This document shows, piece by piece, positions 1-12,500 of a stretch of 64,000 bases of DNA. The stretch comes from Liriodendron chinense. Lineage: Eukaryota > Streptophyta > Magnoliopsida > Magnoliales > Magnoliaceae. Positions within the stretch are counted from its first letter, which is position 1. Every line of letters starts with the position of its first letter. The stretch covers positions 186,001 to 250,000 of the forward strand of contig PVNU02002827.1 in NCBI GenBank assembly GCA_003013855.2. The letters run 5' to 3'. Under the pieces are notes generated by a model. The model was not told the DNA's origin and searched no databases. It worked only from the letters and a program-made list of their open reading frames with translations. The position numbers were made by a program, and so were the translations under genes.

Positions 1-1285
1 ACTCCTATGGCCATTGTGAAAATAGTTTGTACTCTTCTTACAGTGTCCTCTACGCGTTCTTGGCCTATTGCTCAAATGGATGTAAAAAACGCTTTTCTTT
101 ATTGTGACCTCTAAGAAACAGTTTACTTGAAGCCTCCTTTTGGTTCTTCCATTCTTGGTGATATGGTTTGCCGCTTGAGGAAGGTTCTGTATAGTCTCAA
201 GCAAGTACCACAAGTATGGTTCCAACGCTTTTATGATGTTGTTATTGGTGCTGGCTTTACTCAGAGTAAAAATGATCCTTCATTATTCAAACGCACTACC
301 ACTCGTGGTATCATCATTGTTCTAATATGTGGATGACCTTCTCTTGACCGATAGCGATGATTTTGATAATTCTGACTTGGAGGTTCTCCAATCACCTTTC
401 AAGATGAAGGACCTGGGCCCTTTCACATACTTCCTTGGGCTTGAGGTTTCGTGGTTAGAATGCTGAATCCTTATTAGCCAGCAAAAATACATCAAGGACC
501 TCCTCACCTTGGCACGGTTGATAGATCAAAAGACTGTTCAGACTCCCTTAGAGTTAAACGTTTAGTATGACCGTGATGATGGTGATCTCCTTAAGCAACT
601 CACTTTATACTGCCGCTTGGTGGGGAGATTTGTTTATTTGACGGTGATTTGTCTCGACATTGTGTACACTGTCCAAGTTGTCAGTCAGTTTGTTTTTGCA
701 CCTCGAACGCTTCATATGACGGTCGTGACAGTACATTTTGTGAAACTTACGTGGGACTATGAACCGGGCTATGTTCTTCTCTTCCACAACGCCACTGGAC
801 CTATGAGTTTATTCTGATGCTGATTGGGCTGGCTGCGCTCTTACTCGACGATCTACTACTGGGTACAATATGTTTCTTGGTGCTTCCCTCATCTCTTGGA
901 AGTGCAAGAAACAGGCTACAGTTTCGAAGTCCAGCACGGAAGAGAATATCGGGCTATGTCGGCCACCTGTAGTGAGATTGTATAGCTATATGGCATTCTT
1001 TCAGACTTAGGTGTTCATCTACAGTCTCCTACTCCTTTACATGTTGATAATATCAGTGCAGTTCAGATTGCTTCCAACCTTGTCTTTCATGAGAGAACGA
1101 AGCATATTGAGGTCGACTGTCACTCTATTCGAGAGAAATATCAGTCTGACCTTATTTCTCTTCCACACGTAACGTCTCATGACCAGATTGCTGATATTCT
1201 TACGAAGACGTTCACTGTTGCCCGTCACTCATTCCTCGTTGGCAAACTGTTGCTTGTCGATGACCCACATTAGTTTGAGGGAGGG
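1..1285 (+). pseudogene. Ty1/copia reverse transcriptase-RNase H remnant (3' part of gag-pol)
   Basis: Translated in changing + frames, the stretch gives the end of a copia polyprotein. The order is MDVKNAFLYCDL near base 78, CRLRKVLYSLKQVP near 170, a broken catalytic YVDD region near 330, MKDLGPFTYFLGLEV near 403, and SDADWAGCALTRRSTTGY near 815. RNase H follows, with SWKCKKQATVSKSSTEE near 897, and the typical terminus (HERTKHIEVDCH, then QIADILTKTF) near 1,090-1,215. In-frame stops (for example after CDL near base 114) and several frameshifts make it non-functional. The gag, protease and integrase parts would lie upstream of the window. It probably sits in a 5' intron of the hydrolase gene downstream. 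The identification is firm; frame-by-frame boundaries are approximate. Confidence 0.9.
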
Positions 1286-1504
1286 TGTAAGACATGATGG
1301 GACGCACGGCTGGATGACTGTAGTAATGGGGCCCACTGGCCTTCCATGTATAGCATTGGCTCTCATTGTATAGTCTATTCCTTATATAGCTTTCTTAATT
1401 TATTTCCTTTCTTGTATAGATGATATGCTAGCTCGTACATCTTTATATATTCACCCTCATTGGGGTTAGTAGAATATAGAAAACTTAAGAGGAGAATTCT
1501 CCAC
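1286..1504 (+). mobile_element. 3' LTR of the copia element
   Basis: A polypurine tract (TTTGAGGGAGGG) directly follows the RNase H terminus and is followed by TGTAAGACATGATGG, the expected start of a 3' LTR. The LTR appears to end at a CA near 1,504 (TTCTCCACA). The 5' LTR is outside the window, so the right boundary and target duplication cannot be confirmed. Confidence 0.6.
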
Positions 1505-1523
1505 AATCTTTAGAATTCCTTGG

Positions 1524-1846
1524 CAAGGTGTTCCATAACGGCAACGGTGGCCGTAACGGCCACTACTGTTACCGTTACGATACGGGCCGTAACGGCCGTT
1601 ACGGACCCCTGTATCGGCCGATACGGCCCCTTTTTATTTTATGAAAAAAAACAGTTACATGACCGTTACAGGACCGTTACGGGGCTGTAACGGTCTGTTA
1701 CAGGGCTAACGGTCCTGTAATGGCCGTTATGTGGCCGTTACGGCCTGTTTTTTCTGTAATGGCCGTTACGAACCCCGTAACGCGTAACTGGCCACCACCG
1801 TTTCCTTTACGTAACGGCCGTTTCGTAACCGTTTTGGGATACCTTG
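1524..1846. repeat. CAAGG-TIR element, copy A (GTAACGG-rich interior)
   Basis: It starts CAAGGTGTTCCATAACGG and ends TTTTGGGATACCTTG, which are imperfect terminal inverted repeats of about 25 bp. The interior is dominated by TAACGGCCGTTA-type palindromes and CCGTAACGG/CCGATACGG words. No transposase is coded. Related copies lie at 2,491-2,742, about 15,296-16,071 and 22,707-22,991. The superfamily is uncertain because no clean target duplication is visible here. Confidence 0.7.
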
Positions 1847-1887
1847 TAATCCTTGGGTTGTCACATGATAAGCATATAAGCTTTCTA

Positions 1888-1973
1888 ACATTGTGGTGTG
1901 AGTTGTGTGACTAACAGTGGGTGTGGGTGTACTAACAGTGGGGTGTGTGTACTAACGAAAAAAAAAAAAAAAA
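1888..1973 (+). mobile_element. 5'-truncated SINE with poly(A) tail
   Basis: An 86-bp GT-rich body (CTAACAGTGG and GTGTGTGTACTAAC) ends in about 18 A residues. It is flanked by a perfect 10-bp target duplication, AAGCTTTCTA, at 1,878-1,887 and 1,974-1,983. The body matches the 3' part of the full-length SINE at 8,150-8,323, so it is a truncated copy of that family. Confidence 0.8.
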
Positions 1974-2490
1974 AAGCTTTCTAGTTTCTACATACAGCTG
2001 CAGGGATTAAACTAATTGCCTTGGTACAGATGGGCCATCTGAACTGTGATTTAGGTTGTTTGACCTGAATTGCAGTTTGAGGATGCATCAACAAATTATG
2101 TACTTATGGTTCAGACAAGGGTCAGATTTTGGTGAACATATTTTGCACTTAGTATTGTCCAATATATCTCCCACTGTCCAAAGACAGTTGGCAGTTGATG
2201 TGTCCTCTAACTGTGAACGAGGTAAAGCAACCTAATCCCAACACATTTGTGTTGAAATGTGTTGGGATTCCTCAAATCTCACTTTGAAATGTGTTGGGAT
2301 TCCTGTGGCATTTTAAAATCTCATTTAGAAATGCATTGGGATTCCTGTCCTGTCTTTGGACAGTTGTTAACATCTGCTCCTTTTGCTCATAAACTTTTCG
2401 CATATACCTAGAGAAATTCATAACAAGGAACAAATAATCTGGAAGGAAATTTCACATCGATTTGACGATAACGATTCTCACCATGAATAT

Positions 2491-2624
2491 CAAGGTATTC
2501 AATAATGGTTACTGCCTGTTAACATTATGATGCAGGCCGATTCTTTTTTTTTTTCTCCTTAAAATAAATAAATAAATTGTATCAGCCCTCTAATGGACTG
2601 TTACAGGTTGTTATTGGGCTGTCC

Positions 2625-2656
<32 letters not shown>

Positions 2657-2742
2657 AGCGGCTGTTATGGCCCTGTAATGCATAATGGTTCCCACTGTTA
2701 CCACTACGTAATGGCCGTAAATAACTGTTTTTGAATTCCTTG
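2491..2742. repeat. CAAGG-TIR element, copy B, with a C31 homopolymer
   Basis: It begins CAAGGTATTCAATAATGG and ends TTTTTGAATTCCTTG, matching copy A at both ends. The flanks ATGAATAT and ATGACGAT agree at 6 of 8 positions, a possible decayed 8-bp duplication of hAT type. A run of 31 C residues occupies 2,626-2,656. Confidence 0.65.
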
Positions 2743-3580
2743 ATGACGATTTTCTCTCATTTAAGCTGAATTTAAAGAGTCCTAAGGGGAAATGTTAGCT
2801 GAGGCATGAAATAGAGATGATCTGTAAAGAAAAAAGTTGAATTGCAAATTTGTATTCGGGAAAGTAATTGTTGAGGTGAAATCTGGGTTGACACTAAGTT
2901 TTACTTTGTGGCGGAGTCTATAGCCCATTTTATTATTTAAATAACAGACTAGCAATTTCTAATGTAAGTATTTGTTGGGCAGTAGCATAGTTCACAAAGC
3001 ACGAGTCCAAAATGGGGTGATCCTTTGACATCATATTTGCACCATAGTTCAAAAACCCCAAAACTCAACTCAATTCGATGTTCAGCCCAGTCAGGCTGAC
3101 CTGAAACTCAACTTGAATCGATTCGTTATTTAATAATTAAACTAAGGGGTGTTTAGATGAATATCAGATGTTTAGATAGTATGAGTATAAAGCAACGGCT
3201 TAATTTCTCACAAAAACAGTGCATGTCAATGTAGTAATGTTGCACCCGCTGTGGTCAGAGGTCGGACATTTATCTCGTCTCCCATGTTGTTGTTGTTATT
3301 ATTATTAAAAATCCTTTTAACTCAATAAGTGACTCGTTTCGAGTTTCGGCAAGTAGTGTCGAGTCAGCTGAGTTGGCGATCTGACTTGACGAGTCTTGGT
3401 GAGTTGGAACCAGGTCTTACTTGTTAGCGAGTTTCTTAGTAACTTGGCTCAAAATCCCACCGAGTCGAGTTGACTCCGCTGAGTTTCTAGTTGAGTTACC
3501 AAGTTTTAGAACTATGATTTGCATTTGGGACCCTGTATGATACATATTTGCCCATAACACCATATTTTTGACATGGTCAG

Positions 3581-6500
3581 GGTGAAAGCGATCTGCCTAA
3601 TGGGCCAGCAGCTGGTACTCTTCAGGTATTTTCTCACACACTTGGCCTGCCAAATGATTGCTTCCAATTTCTTTATCTTTACTGTTTAAAAATATTTGGC
3701 TTACTCAATGGGTTGCATTGCTTTATGATCCATTCCAAAATTCTGCAGTAGACCCATGCAAATGATGTAGCTAACTTCATTCAGAAGGAAGTTGCGCTAC
3801 CACCAGTGTTGGTTGGACATTCATTTGGAGGACTCATCGTTCAGTATTACATCTCAAATATGATGCCTCAACATCTCTCAGACAAACCATCCAATTACGG
3901 TATGTCTACGTCTCATCTATTTGATTTGTCTCTGTGGTCTAAGCCCATGTTTTGGTGGTGAGGAATTTATGATGTATGGCTTGCATCTTTGTGCAGTATG
4001 CACATTTTTTCAATTATTACGAGTTGGTCCCATGGTTTGACAGTCCAGACCTTTGGTCTCTTGTGTTTGACCGTGGATGGAATAGGCCTAAAAAACGTCC
4101 TCATAGGATGGACAATCGCCAGACAGTCACAAACCCTCTATAATAAGAGAAATACAACAATGGTCCGAATTCACCTGAAAAACAATCCTAATATTGGTGG
4201 TTGGGATCTTCCAATGTTGGAGATTTGTAGGGCATGCCCATCCATGGTGGATCCAACACGCCAATGATTTGGATTGCTGAACGATGGGCCCCACATGTTA
4301 GAACTGAGAACCTGTGTGCATTGTGCAAAGATGTGAGCTGCATATCACATAATTCCTCTTAAGTGGTATGGTTTTCGTTTTTCATGCTGTTTTTGGAGCT
4401 GACTTGATGAAGAGGAACAAACAAATCTCAGCTGAGCAATTTGCTTGACCCAACAAACTGGCCTTTTGAGGCCTACCTTTTGGTGATCAGAGCTGTTCAT
4501 ATGGAAGAGAGATAACCCAAAAGGGCTCTTCCCTCGGATGATGCTCATGTGTGATGGGGGCCTTACGAAATGCGAGCCCATGGGCAATATTATTTCCATG
4601 GCTTGGATTATCTTATGGGAGATTAGGGCATGTGCAGTCAAATATGTGGCCCGAGAATGGTCTAGATTACCAAGAAGTGGTCCCAACCTGCATACTGGGG
4701 TAAACAGAAACAGTCCATTTTTTTAGTCCAAGCATTGTAAGATGCCCCATATACAAATAATTTCGTATTGCATGCTCTCTCTTTTCCTCATTTTATTGTG
4801 ATATGGTCTTGAATTCATGTTCAACCGATCTTTTTCTTGATTGCAGAAAGGGTAGGATTGCACCCAACACTTGCAGGGGCTGTGCTTGTGTGCTCTGTCC
4901 CTCCTTCAGGGAATAGGTGATTGCCTGCATAAGTTTTTGTGTTTTCCTAGAATGTGATTAATCTTCCCTAACGTGTGGTGTATTACTTTGTTTAGTGGGC
5001 TAGTATGGCGATATCTGTTGTCGAAACCTATTGCTGCTTTCAAGGTATTTTTTTTTGTCTTTTTTCTTTTTGAACAAATGTAGTGCATGGAGATAGTTCT
5101 AAAATCTAACTTTCTATTCAAGTAGTTCTATTCATCCCAGCTAAAGATATGCATTCGGTGTTTACTCATAACTGTAGTCATTGGTTTTAGATGCTGTTAT
5201 TTATTATTATTATTTTTTTAAAGAGGTTGGCTGGCATTGTTTTTGCTCACCTCTTGCAATCCACTTGACCGTCATGATAGTGGTGCAACTTGGGCAGGTT
5301 GGGTCAGGTTGAGGGTCAACCTGAACCCAACCCAACCTCAAGAGGACGCAACGCAAAACCCCACGAGGTGCCTGACTTGAATCCAAACCAAAGTCCTCTA
5401 CACTCGATCCAACCCTACCTGAGCTGATCCAACCCGTCCCTGATACATGTGATTATTCCCAATCCGAACTACCTGACCTGAATTTGCTCAACATGAACCC
5501 AACTCAAACTCAAATCGGGTTGGCATTTTTCAACTAGAACCCAACCTGAGGACCTTGACAGCCCAAAGTTGGGTTCTGATTGACCCAAACCAAGCTGGAG
5601 CCCTATGTCACGATTGTCTAGGGTGATTGGAACCGATAGCCTAGTGGACCACCATATGCACAAGTTGTGGCCTAAAATAACGGGCTCTTGGCTATCTAAA
5701 TTGTTGCATGAATGATGAGTTATGGAAAGTTCAAGAAAGTTGAGCAAGGGAATGTCCAATGTGTTAGTGCACTTTTCTGTGGTATACTAGTACACCTTAT
5801 TTGTCAATTACTTAGGTAAGTGAGTCTAGTGTCGGTTGAGCTTAATGAAGACGAAGACCGAAGACTCAAGTGGACCTGCTGTATCAAGGAAGTAGAAACT
5901 GGTAAAAGAGATGCCTTAGTGAGCCTTGAACCTTGACCAAATCCAACCAGAACTTCTAGATGACCTTGACCCTTTAGGCATACCTATAGTCATTCTAGAT
6001 TGGCCTTAGATGTCCCAAAAGATCACATTCATTTTGGCCATAGAGGTTGCATGTGCTGCTAGAAACAAGACAACCCAATTAGCAGCATGAATGCTTTGTC
6101 CGACCTGGTCGGTCAGTAAGAAGGATGGGGTAGCAACATTGCTGGAGCCCTGGGCCTTATTCCGACCGGTCATGACTGGTCGATCGGTCTGGTTCGACTG
6201 GTCACGACTGGTCAGACTGACCCTAGCTCAAGACAGCAACCCATTGTCTTAAGCAGGCCATTGGACGACCAGTCATGATCGGTCGTGGACCCCTGTCCGA
6301 CCGGTCATGATCCGGTCATGATCGGTTGGCACTAGCCGTTATTTGCCCATTTTTCATCCGTTGTGAATTTCTTTATAAATGGGCTTAGCTTGATTTTTGG
6401 GAAAAGAAGAGGGTTTTGAGAGCCTATTAGCCACACAATTTGCACATCATATGGGGTCTCAAAGAGGAGGAGATTCAAGTCATACCCCTTGTGCGTAATC

Positions 6501-9500
6501 ACAAGTGAGGGCATTCAAATGCAAATATAGAGATGACTTGATTCCTCTCTCAATCCTATAGGTGAGACACTAAACCACATAGTAATATCTCTTGTCCAAG
6601 ACCTCTAGAAGACCCTCTAGGTGAATCTCCTAGTTAGAACAAGCTACGTATCCCATGTAGGAGATTCAACCATCCTCCCATCACCTTAGGTCATCTCAAA
6701 GAAGATCATATGCAAGGCATTTGATCGATGAAGCTGAAGCCTTGGTAAAGTGGCGACAATACGATCGGGGGAGCACAAGGGGAGCTGATTCAAGCACGGG
6801 AGAGTGAGAAGAAGCAACCCAAAGCGGCGCTGAACAATGGGCTCATCTGACAAGTAAGGTTGTAAATTTGTTGAGAGTCCATCCACTCTTTTCCCCGTGG
6901 GGATTGAGTGTAGAGTTTTTTTGTCAAACTCGATCTAGGGTCGTTTGCCGATCCTTGGCTTGTTAGTTGAGCCTAAAATTACAGGAACGTTCGTTAGTCG
7001 AGCCTAAAGACTAGGGGCATTTGGCTCTCCTTGGCTCGTTTGCCGGGCCTAAATAAAGATTCCGACATGGGAGTGAACATGCGTCGGGTTGAGAGTTAGC
7101 CCATGTCCAAAACTCCGTTTGGGTTAAGAGTTAACTCTTGTCCAAAACTCCGTTTAGGTTGAGAGGTGAACCGGTAAAACCTCCGTGTAAAAGTTGAGAG
7201 GTGAACCTCATTTAAAACCTCCGTATAGTGAATGCCGGTATGCTCAATGGGGTTGAGTACTTGAATCGGGAGTGGAGTACACCCAAAGTTGAACCGCTAT
7301 ACATGTTTGTGTTTGTGATTGAATTGAGCACATTGTTATCTTAGCATTGTATGTTTAATTGTTAAATTATGAATGCTTGATAGGAATGTATACTAGGCAC
7401 TAGATAGGCACATCCACACACAAGATGTACTTTTACTAAGTTGTGTAGACTTGAGCTCATTGATCCATTCTCATAGTCTACATAGGTTGCATAGATTAGG
7501 AGCTTAATTTGTTTAAACATTTGATTATCTATGCATACTTAGGTTATGTTGTTTAATTGCTAATTATATGCTAGCTTTGTGATTGGACCCACTTAGGCTT
7601 GGAAGTTGAAGTGTTAATTGCTTACTTAGTTTAAATTGTTAAATTGCATAAGTAGGCGAAAATATTTTGAAAGGTCCTAATCACCCCCTCTCTAGGACTA
7701 GGCCATAATACAAGTTGCTCTTTAAGCTTCCGCACGCATACGCCTCAACAAGTGTGTTGATCCAAAATGCATAATTTCACAATAGCCCTGCATTCAATTG
7801 GCAAACTTTAAAACAATCAGCTGAGTAGGATTAATAACTGTGATCTTGGGTTATAGCCTGTCTATGTGGTGGCTCACCAGATCAACAGTTCCAATTACCC
7901 TTTGTCAATTGTCATGTGTATGTTGGAGTGCTAGAATGAGTTAGAAACCATCTCTATTACTAGTCGCAAGCAATGCTAGCAAACTTCTTTTCAGGAAGTA
8001 AGGCTTCTGTTGTAGGACTATCCATGTGCTTCCCAACAAGATGTTTCTCAATGTGCCATAAAAGTAAAATTTAGTAATCTTGTTACTCGTGCCTAAATCT
8101 TTCATATGCTAACTAGTTCATGGATTCAATATTGTTGTTTAAAGTCACACCTTGATCCATGGCTCAAGTGGTAGACTGAGTGAAGATAACCTCGTTTCAA
8201 CACTGAGGTCTTGGTATCGATTCCCAAGTGGGGGGTGGCTAACATTGCGGTGTGACTAATAGTGGGATGTGTGTATGTACTAACAATGGAGTGTGTGTAC
8301 TAAACCAAAAAAATAAATAAATCTTGTTTAAAGTTACAAAGATATGCAAGGGTGTATTTGCAATGGCACCAAATATCATGAAATTGCATGATATTTAATG
8401 ATTAATCCATTAAATCGGTGTGAAATTTTATGAAATTTGGTGTAACCAAACACACCCTAAACAATCAAATTAATTAATTAATTTTTTTGAAAGATAATTG
8501 TTAAAGGATGTGGATGTTGGCCCTAGGCTCAGTTAGATTTGTTTTTATGCTTGCTTTTTTTTTATTAATAATGGTTTAGGACATGATGAAGATTCTTGCT
8601 TTTGTTATTTAAGGCACTTTTCTCATTATGAAAATTCATTAATATAAAAGAGAGATTGGGGTCGTCAAACCTAATTTGGGTCTCTATCTTCTCCCAACCT
8701 TCTCTTCTTTCTCTCCTTCTATTCTTTTCTCTCTTTCTCTAGTCTATACTTTTACAATGACCATCGAATTAAATTGCAATTTGTTAATCTAATAAAGTGG
8801 ACCTATCAAATTGCAATTACCTACTTAGTAGTAATATTGAAAGATTACCTCCTGATGTAGGACAACTAACCACTTACTCTAAAAGCTTGAATTGTTAGAG
8901 TGTGGCGAATCAATCCCTTTATCTCATAGCCTAGGTCGAGAGGGCCCCGAATCCACAGGTCACCCTAGGCACTCGGTTGAATCCTCCTACATGGGCCCCG
9001 AATCCACAGGTGGGTCTGAATCCATGGTCCCCCTGAGTCTACAAACGACCCCACCCCAAGTGTGCTCCTGAGTCCACAGGCCGCCCCACTTGAGTCTGGT
9101 GTAAAAATGCCCCAGCATTATTCACCCCTGGTGAGTAGTTTCAAACACGAGACCTCCTACTCTGATACCAATTTGATGCAGGACAACTAACCACTTGCTC
9201 TAAAAGCTTGAACTGTTAGAGTGTGGCAAATCAATCCCTTTATCTCATAGCTCAGGTCGAGAGAGCTCCGAATTCACAGGTCACCCTAGGCCCTCGGTTA
9301 AATCCTCCTACATGGGCCTCGAATCTACGGGTGGGTCCGAATCCATGGTCCCCTTGGGTCCACAGGCGCTGAGTCCACAACCGACCCCACCTCAAGTGTG
9401 GTCCTGAGTCTACAGGCCGCCTGATGCGGAACAAAAGCATTCAAGGTGTACCAACAAAGAAAGTGCCAACCACAAGTACCATCCTTGTGGATAGGCGACT

Positions 9501-12500
9501 ATTGAGGAGCATTGAAGACCTTACACATGTAGTTCGAGACATTTGAAAAGACCCCACCTTGGGAAGACATGTGTAAGTTGCTTTGAGGAGATGATCAGAC
9601 CGTTAGATCGTGATGATGATGTGATCGGACTGTTGATTCATTGTGGCCCACTTTCATCACACCATCATTGGAGCGCATTGGACATCTTAGATTTGAGTTT
9701 ATTTTACGCATTTTTTACTTATTTGAGTTTTGGGTTAGTGTGGGTATGTTTTTTTCATGCAAATGTCTTTTTTTTGAAATTTTGTTAGTAGGGGTATTTT
9801 GGTAATTATGCTAATTCCGAATTTTATAAGGGTGTTGCTCTAAACCTTTTTGGTTAGTTGATTATTAATGAAAAGACAAACCTTTTTTGGTGGCTTCTCT
9901 CTTCTCTCTCACTCTCATGGTGTTTCTTCTCTCTCCTTGATCTTCTTCTTCTGATTTCTTCTGGTGCCCCTCCAAATTCTTCCAGGTATTTTATCTCTTA
10001 TTGTTATCCTTCTAAACTTCTGTTTTGCTATTCCCCACGATCTAAACCTTGAGAATCGATCCAAACCCTAAACCCCCAAATTCTTAAATCCCTAATCCGA
10101 GAAACCTCCTGGTTCTTCGGACTAGTGATCATCATTGATCGATTGGGTAATGCCATGCAAGATCGGGAGGTTCCATCCCTCGCCGGATCCAACCTAGGCA
10201 CTAATTAAATCCCATACTCCATGGTTATGATGATGGCACGTCTCATTGCATGTTTCCTTTCTGTTTTTCTTAGTTTATGATGATTAATGCTAGATTTCAT
10301 TATTATTATTGTTTTTACTTCCGCTGGATAATTGTGATCATGAGCATGCATCATACTTAGGGCTGTCCTGCATCAAATTTAGTATCAGAGAATAGGCTTG
10401 CATGGTTTTGTCTAGACCGAGTTATCAAATTAGGGTTTTGATTTTTAGGTTTGTTTTAGGAAATGTCCAGATTTAGAAAGTTTCCAATTTTAAAAAGTTT
10501 CCTAATTTGGAGAATTTTCAAATTTAGAGACTTTCCAATTTTAGAAAGTTTCCTAATTTGGAAAATTTTCAGATTTAGAAACTTTCCAATTTTAGAAACT
10601 TTCCTAATTTGAAAAAGTTCCAAATTTGAGTCGCATCATCTAGAATTATTAGTGTCAATTCATTGTAGTTTTAATTCATCGCATTCATATTGTGAGTCAC
10701 CCAGTCCTTAGAGTCTCCCCGTAGTGAATGGAGTACAGGCGTTTGAGATCTTCAGGGCCATTAAGTGTTGTCGTGTGGCCGTCGAGACCTAATGGAAAGC
10801 CGAACTCCGATGAGTTGGCCTACTTTAATGGTCACATGGACCCACAAACATTCCTTGATTGGCTTGAAGACTTAGACTATTTTTTTGATTGGTATGATAT
10901 GTCGAATTACCGTCGAGTGAGGTTTGTCAAGTGGAAATTGGAGGGCCAAGCCAAGTCGTTTTGGACAGATTTGGAACGACGACTTGAGAAAGTTGGGAGA
11001 GTCCCGATCTCACAATGGGACGAGATGAAAGAGCGTTTAAAAGAAAAATATCTTCCCATCTCTTATCGTCAAAAGCCCTTGGTTCAAAAGAGAGTTGCCT
11101 CACCTTCCCGTCCAAACACAGAACCAATATGGTCCCCTCCTTGTAAAGTGGTCCAACCCATCATTAAGGAGATCTCGGCTTATGAACAATTTGAGTGTTT
11201 AACACCAATTATATTTCCTTGGAAGCGAGATAATACCTTGGTGAATGGCCAGTTGGAAGAATCCAATCAGGTTGTTTATGAAGTGGAAGAGTACATGCCT
11301 AATGTTAGTAGTGAGGAAGAAATTGAGGCATCGCTCATCATCGTTGAGGATGACGAAGTGTGTGCTAGTGATGAAAAGGTCGAAGAAATTGAGACCGCAC
11401 CACTTCCAGATGTCATGTGTGACTTAAGTGATGCAAAGTCCCAATCTAAGTCTCTTACCATAATACACACGAATAAATTTGAAAAGGAGACTAGTGAGGA
11501 TATGATGGTAGACACCCACATGACTTGTGATATCCCACCAGATGATTTATGGGATAAATTTTCACCCATATGGGACATTCAACACACAATCGATCTTGTC
11601 CCTAGGTTAGCCCTGTCAAGCTTTCCTCCATACCAGGTGAACCCCGCAGAAAATATAGAAATGCAGTGTCAATTTGATAAACTTCTTGGGAAAGAATTTA
11701 ATAAGGAAAGTTTGAGTTGGAGTTTTGTTCTGTGTGCCATGCCTGCTCTTTTCACTTCCAAGAACAATGGCATATGGCACACATGTGGGCATATCCTGAC
11801 CGCCCATAAAGCTTCAATCAAGCGTCAAGCCATCATGCGACGTATTCACGTCATGGTGGATATTATGACCATAGTCCTTATTCCGTATCTTGGTGACATT
11901 TTGGACATAATGGCTGATGCCAAGATCTGCTTAAGACTTGGTATTACTAGTGTTTGTTCTCAAGTGTTGGAATACCTGAAAATCATCCTTGTTTATAATA
12001 CTTATAATGAGAAATTATGTGTCATCCATGGGAAGTGTCCTTTTGTTTTAGTTTTTCAAATTCTAGGTCATAGGATTGTTTATTCCAAGTTCGTGGATTT
12101 TTCAGAGTGTCCTTTAGTGTCACCCATGTCTGTCATCCAAAGGTCTTCAGAGTCAGCCAATGCATTCGCACGCCATATTCATGATTTGCATACACATATT
12201 AGACAGCGGATAAATAAGAGCAATGATGATTCTAAAATCTCAGCTGATTCTCATCGTAAATTGCAAGAATTTCAAAAAGGAGACTATGTAATGGTGAGGA
12301 TAAGGCCAGAGCGGTTCTCACAAGGTTCCGCTAAGAAATTACAAACGCGTAGTGCTGGACCATTCAAAATATTGCAGAAAATTAGGTCTAGCGTGTATCG
12401 GATCGACCTTCCATCTGAAATGGGACATTAACCCAACTTTTAATGTGGAAGATCTAGTCCGTTCCCACCATTCCATCGTTGATCCATCGTCCCTTTCATG

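Noticed and set aside
3060..3510. A 5' exon of the hydrolase upstream of 3,581
   Set aside because: Scanning 1,850-3,580 found no frame coding the expected HG-type N-terminal part. The sequence is degenerate repeat, so the upstream exons are taken to lie outside the window.
8853..9422. Cassandra-type TRIM with a 5S rRNA-like LTR
   Set aside because: No 5S rRNA internal promoter wording was found in either LTR copy on either strand.
9543..10052. Small + strand ORFs inside the gypsy LTR
   Set aside because: They lie in LTR sequence, recur in the second LTR with disruptions, and resemble no protein family.
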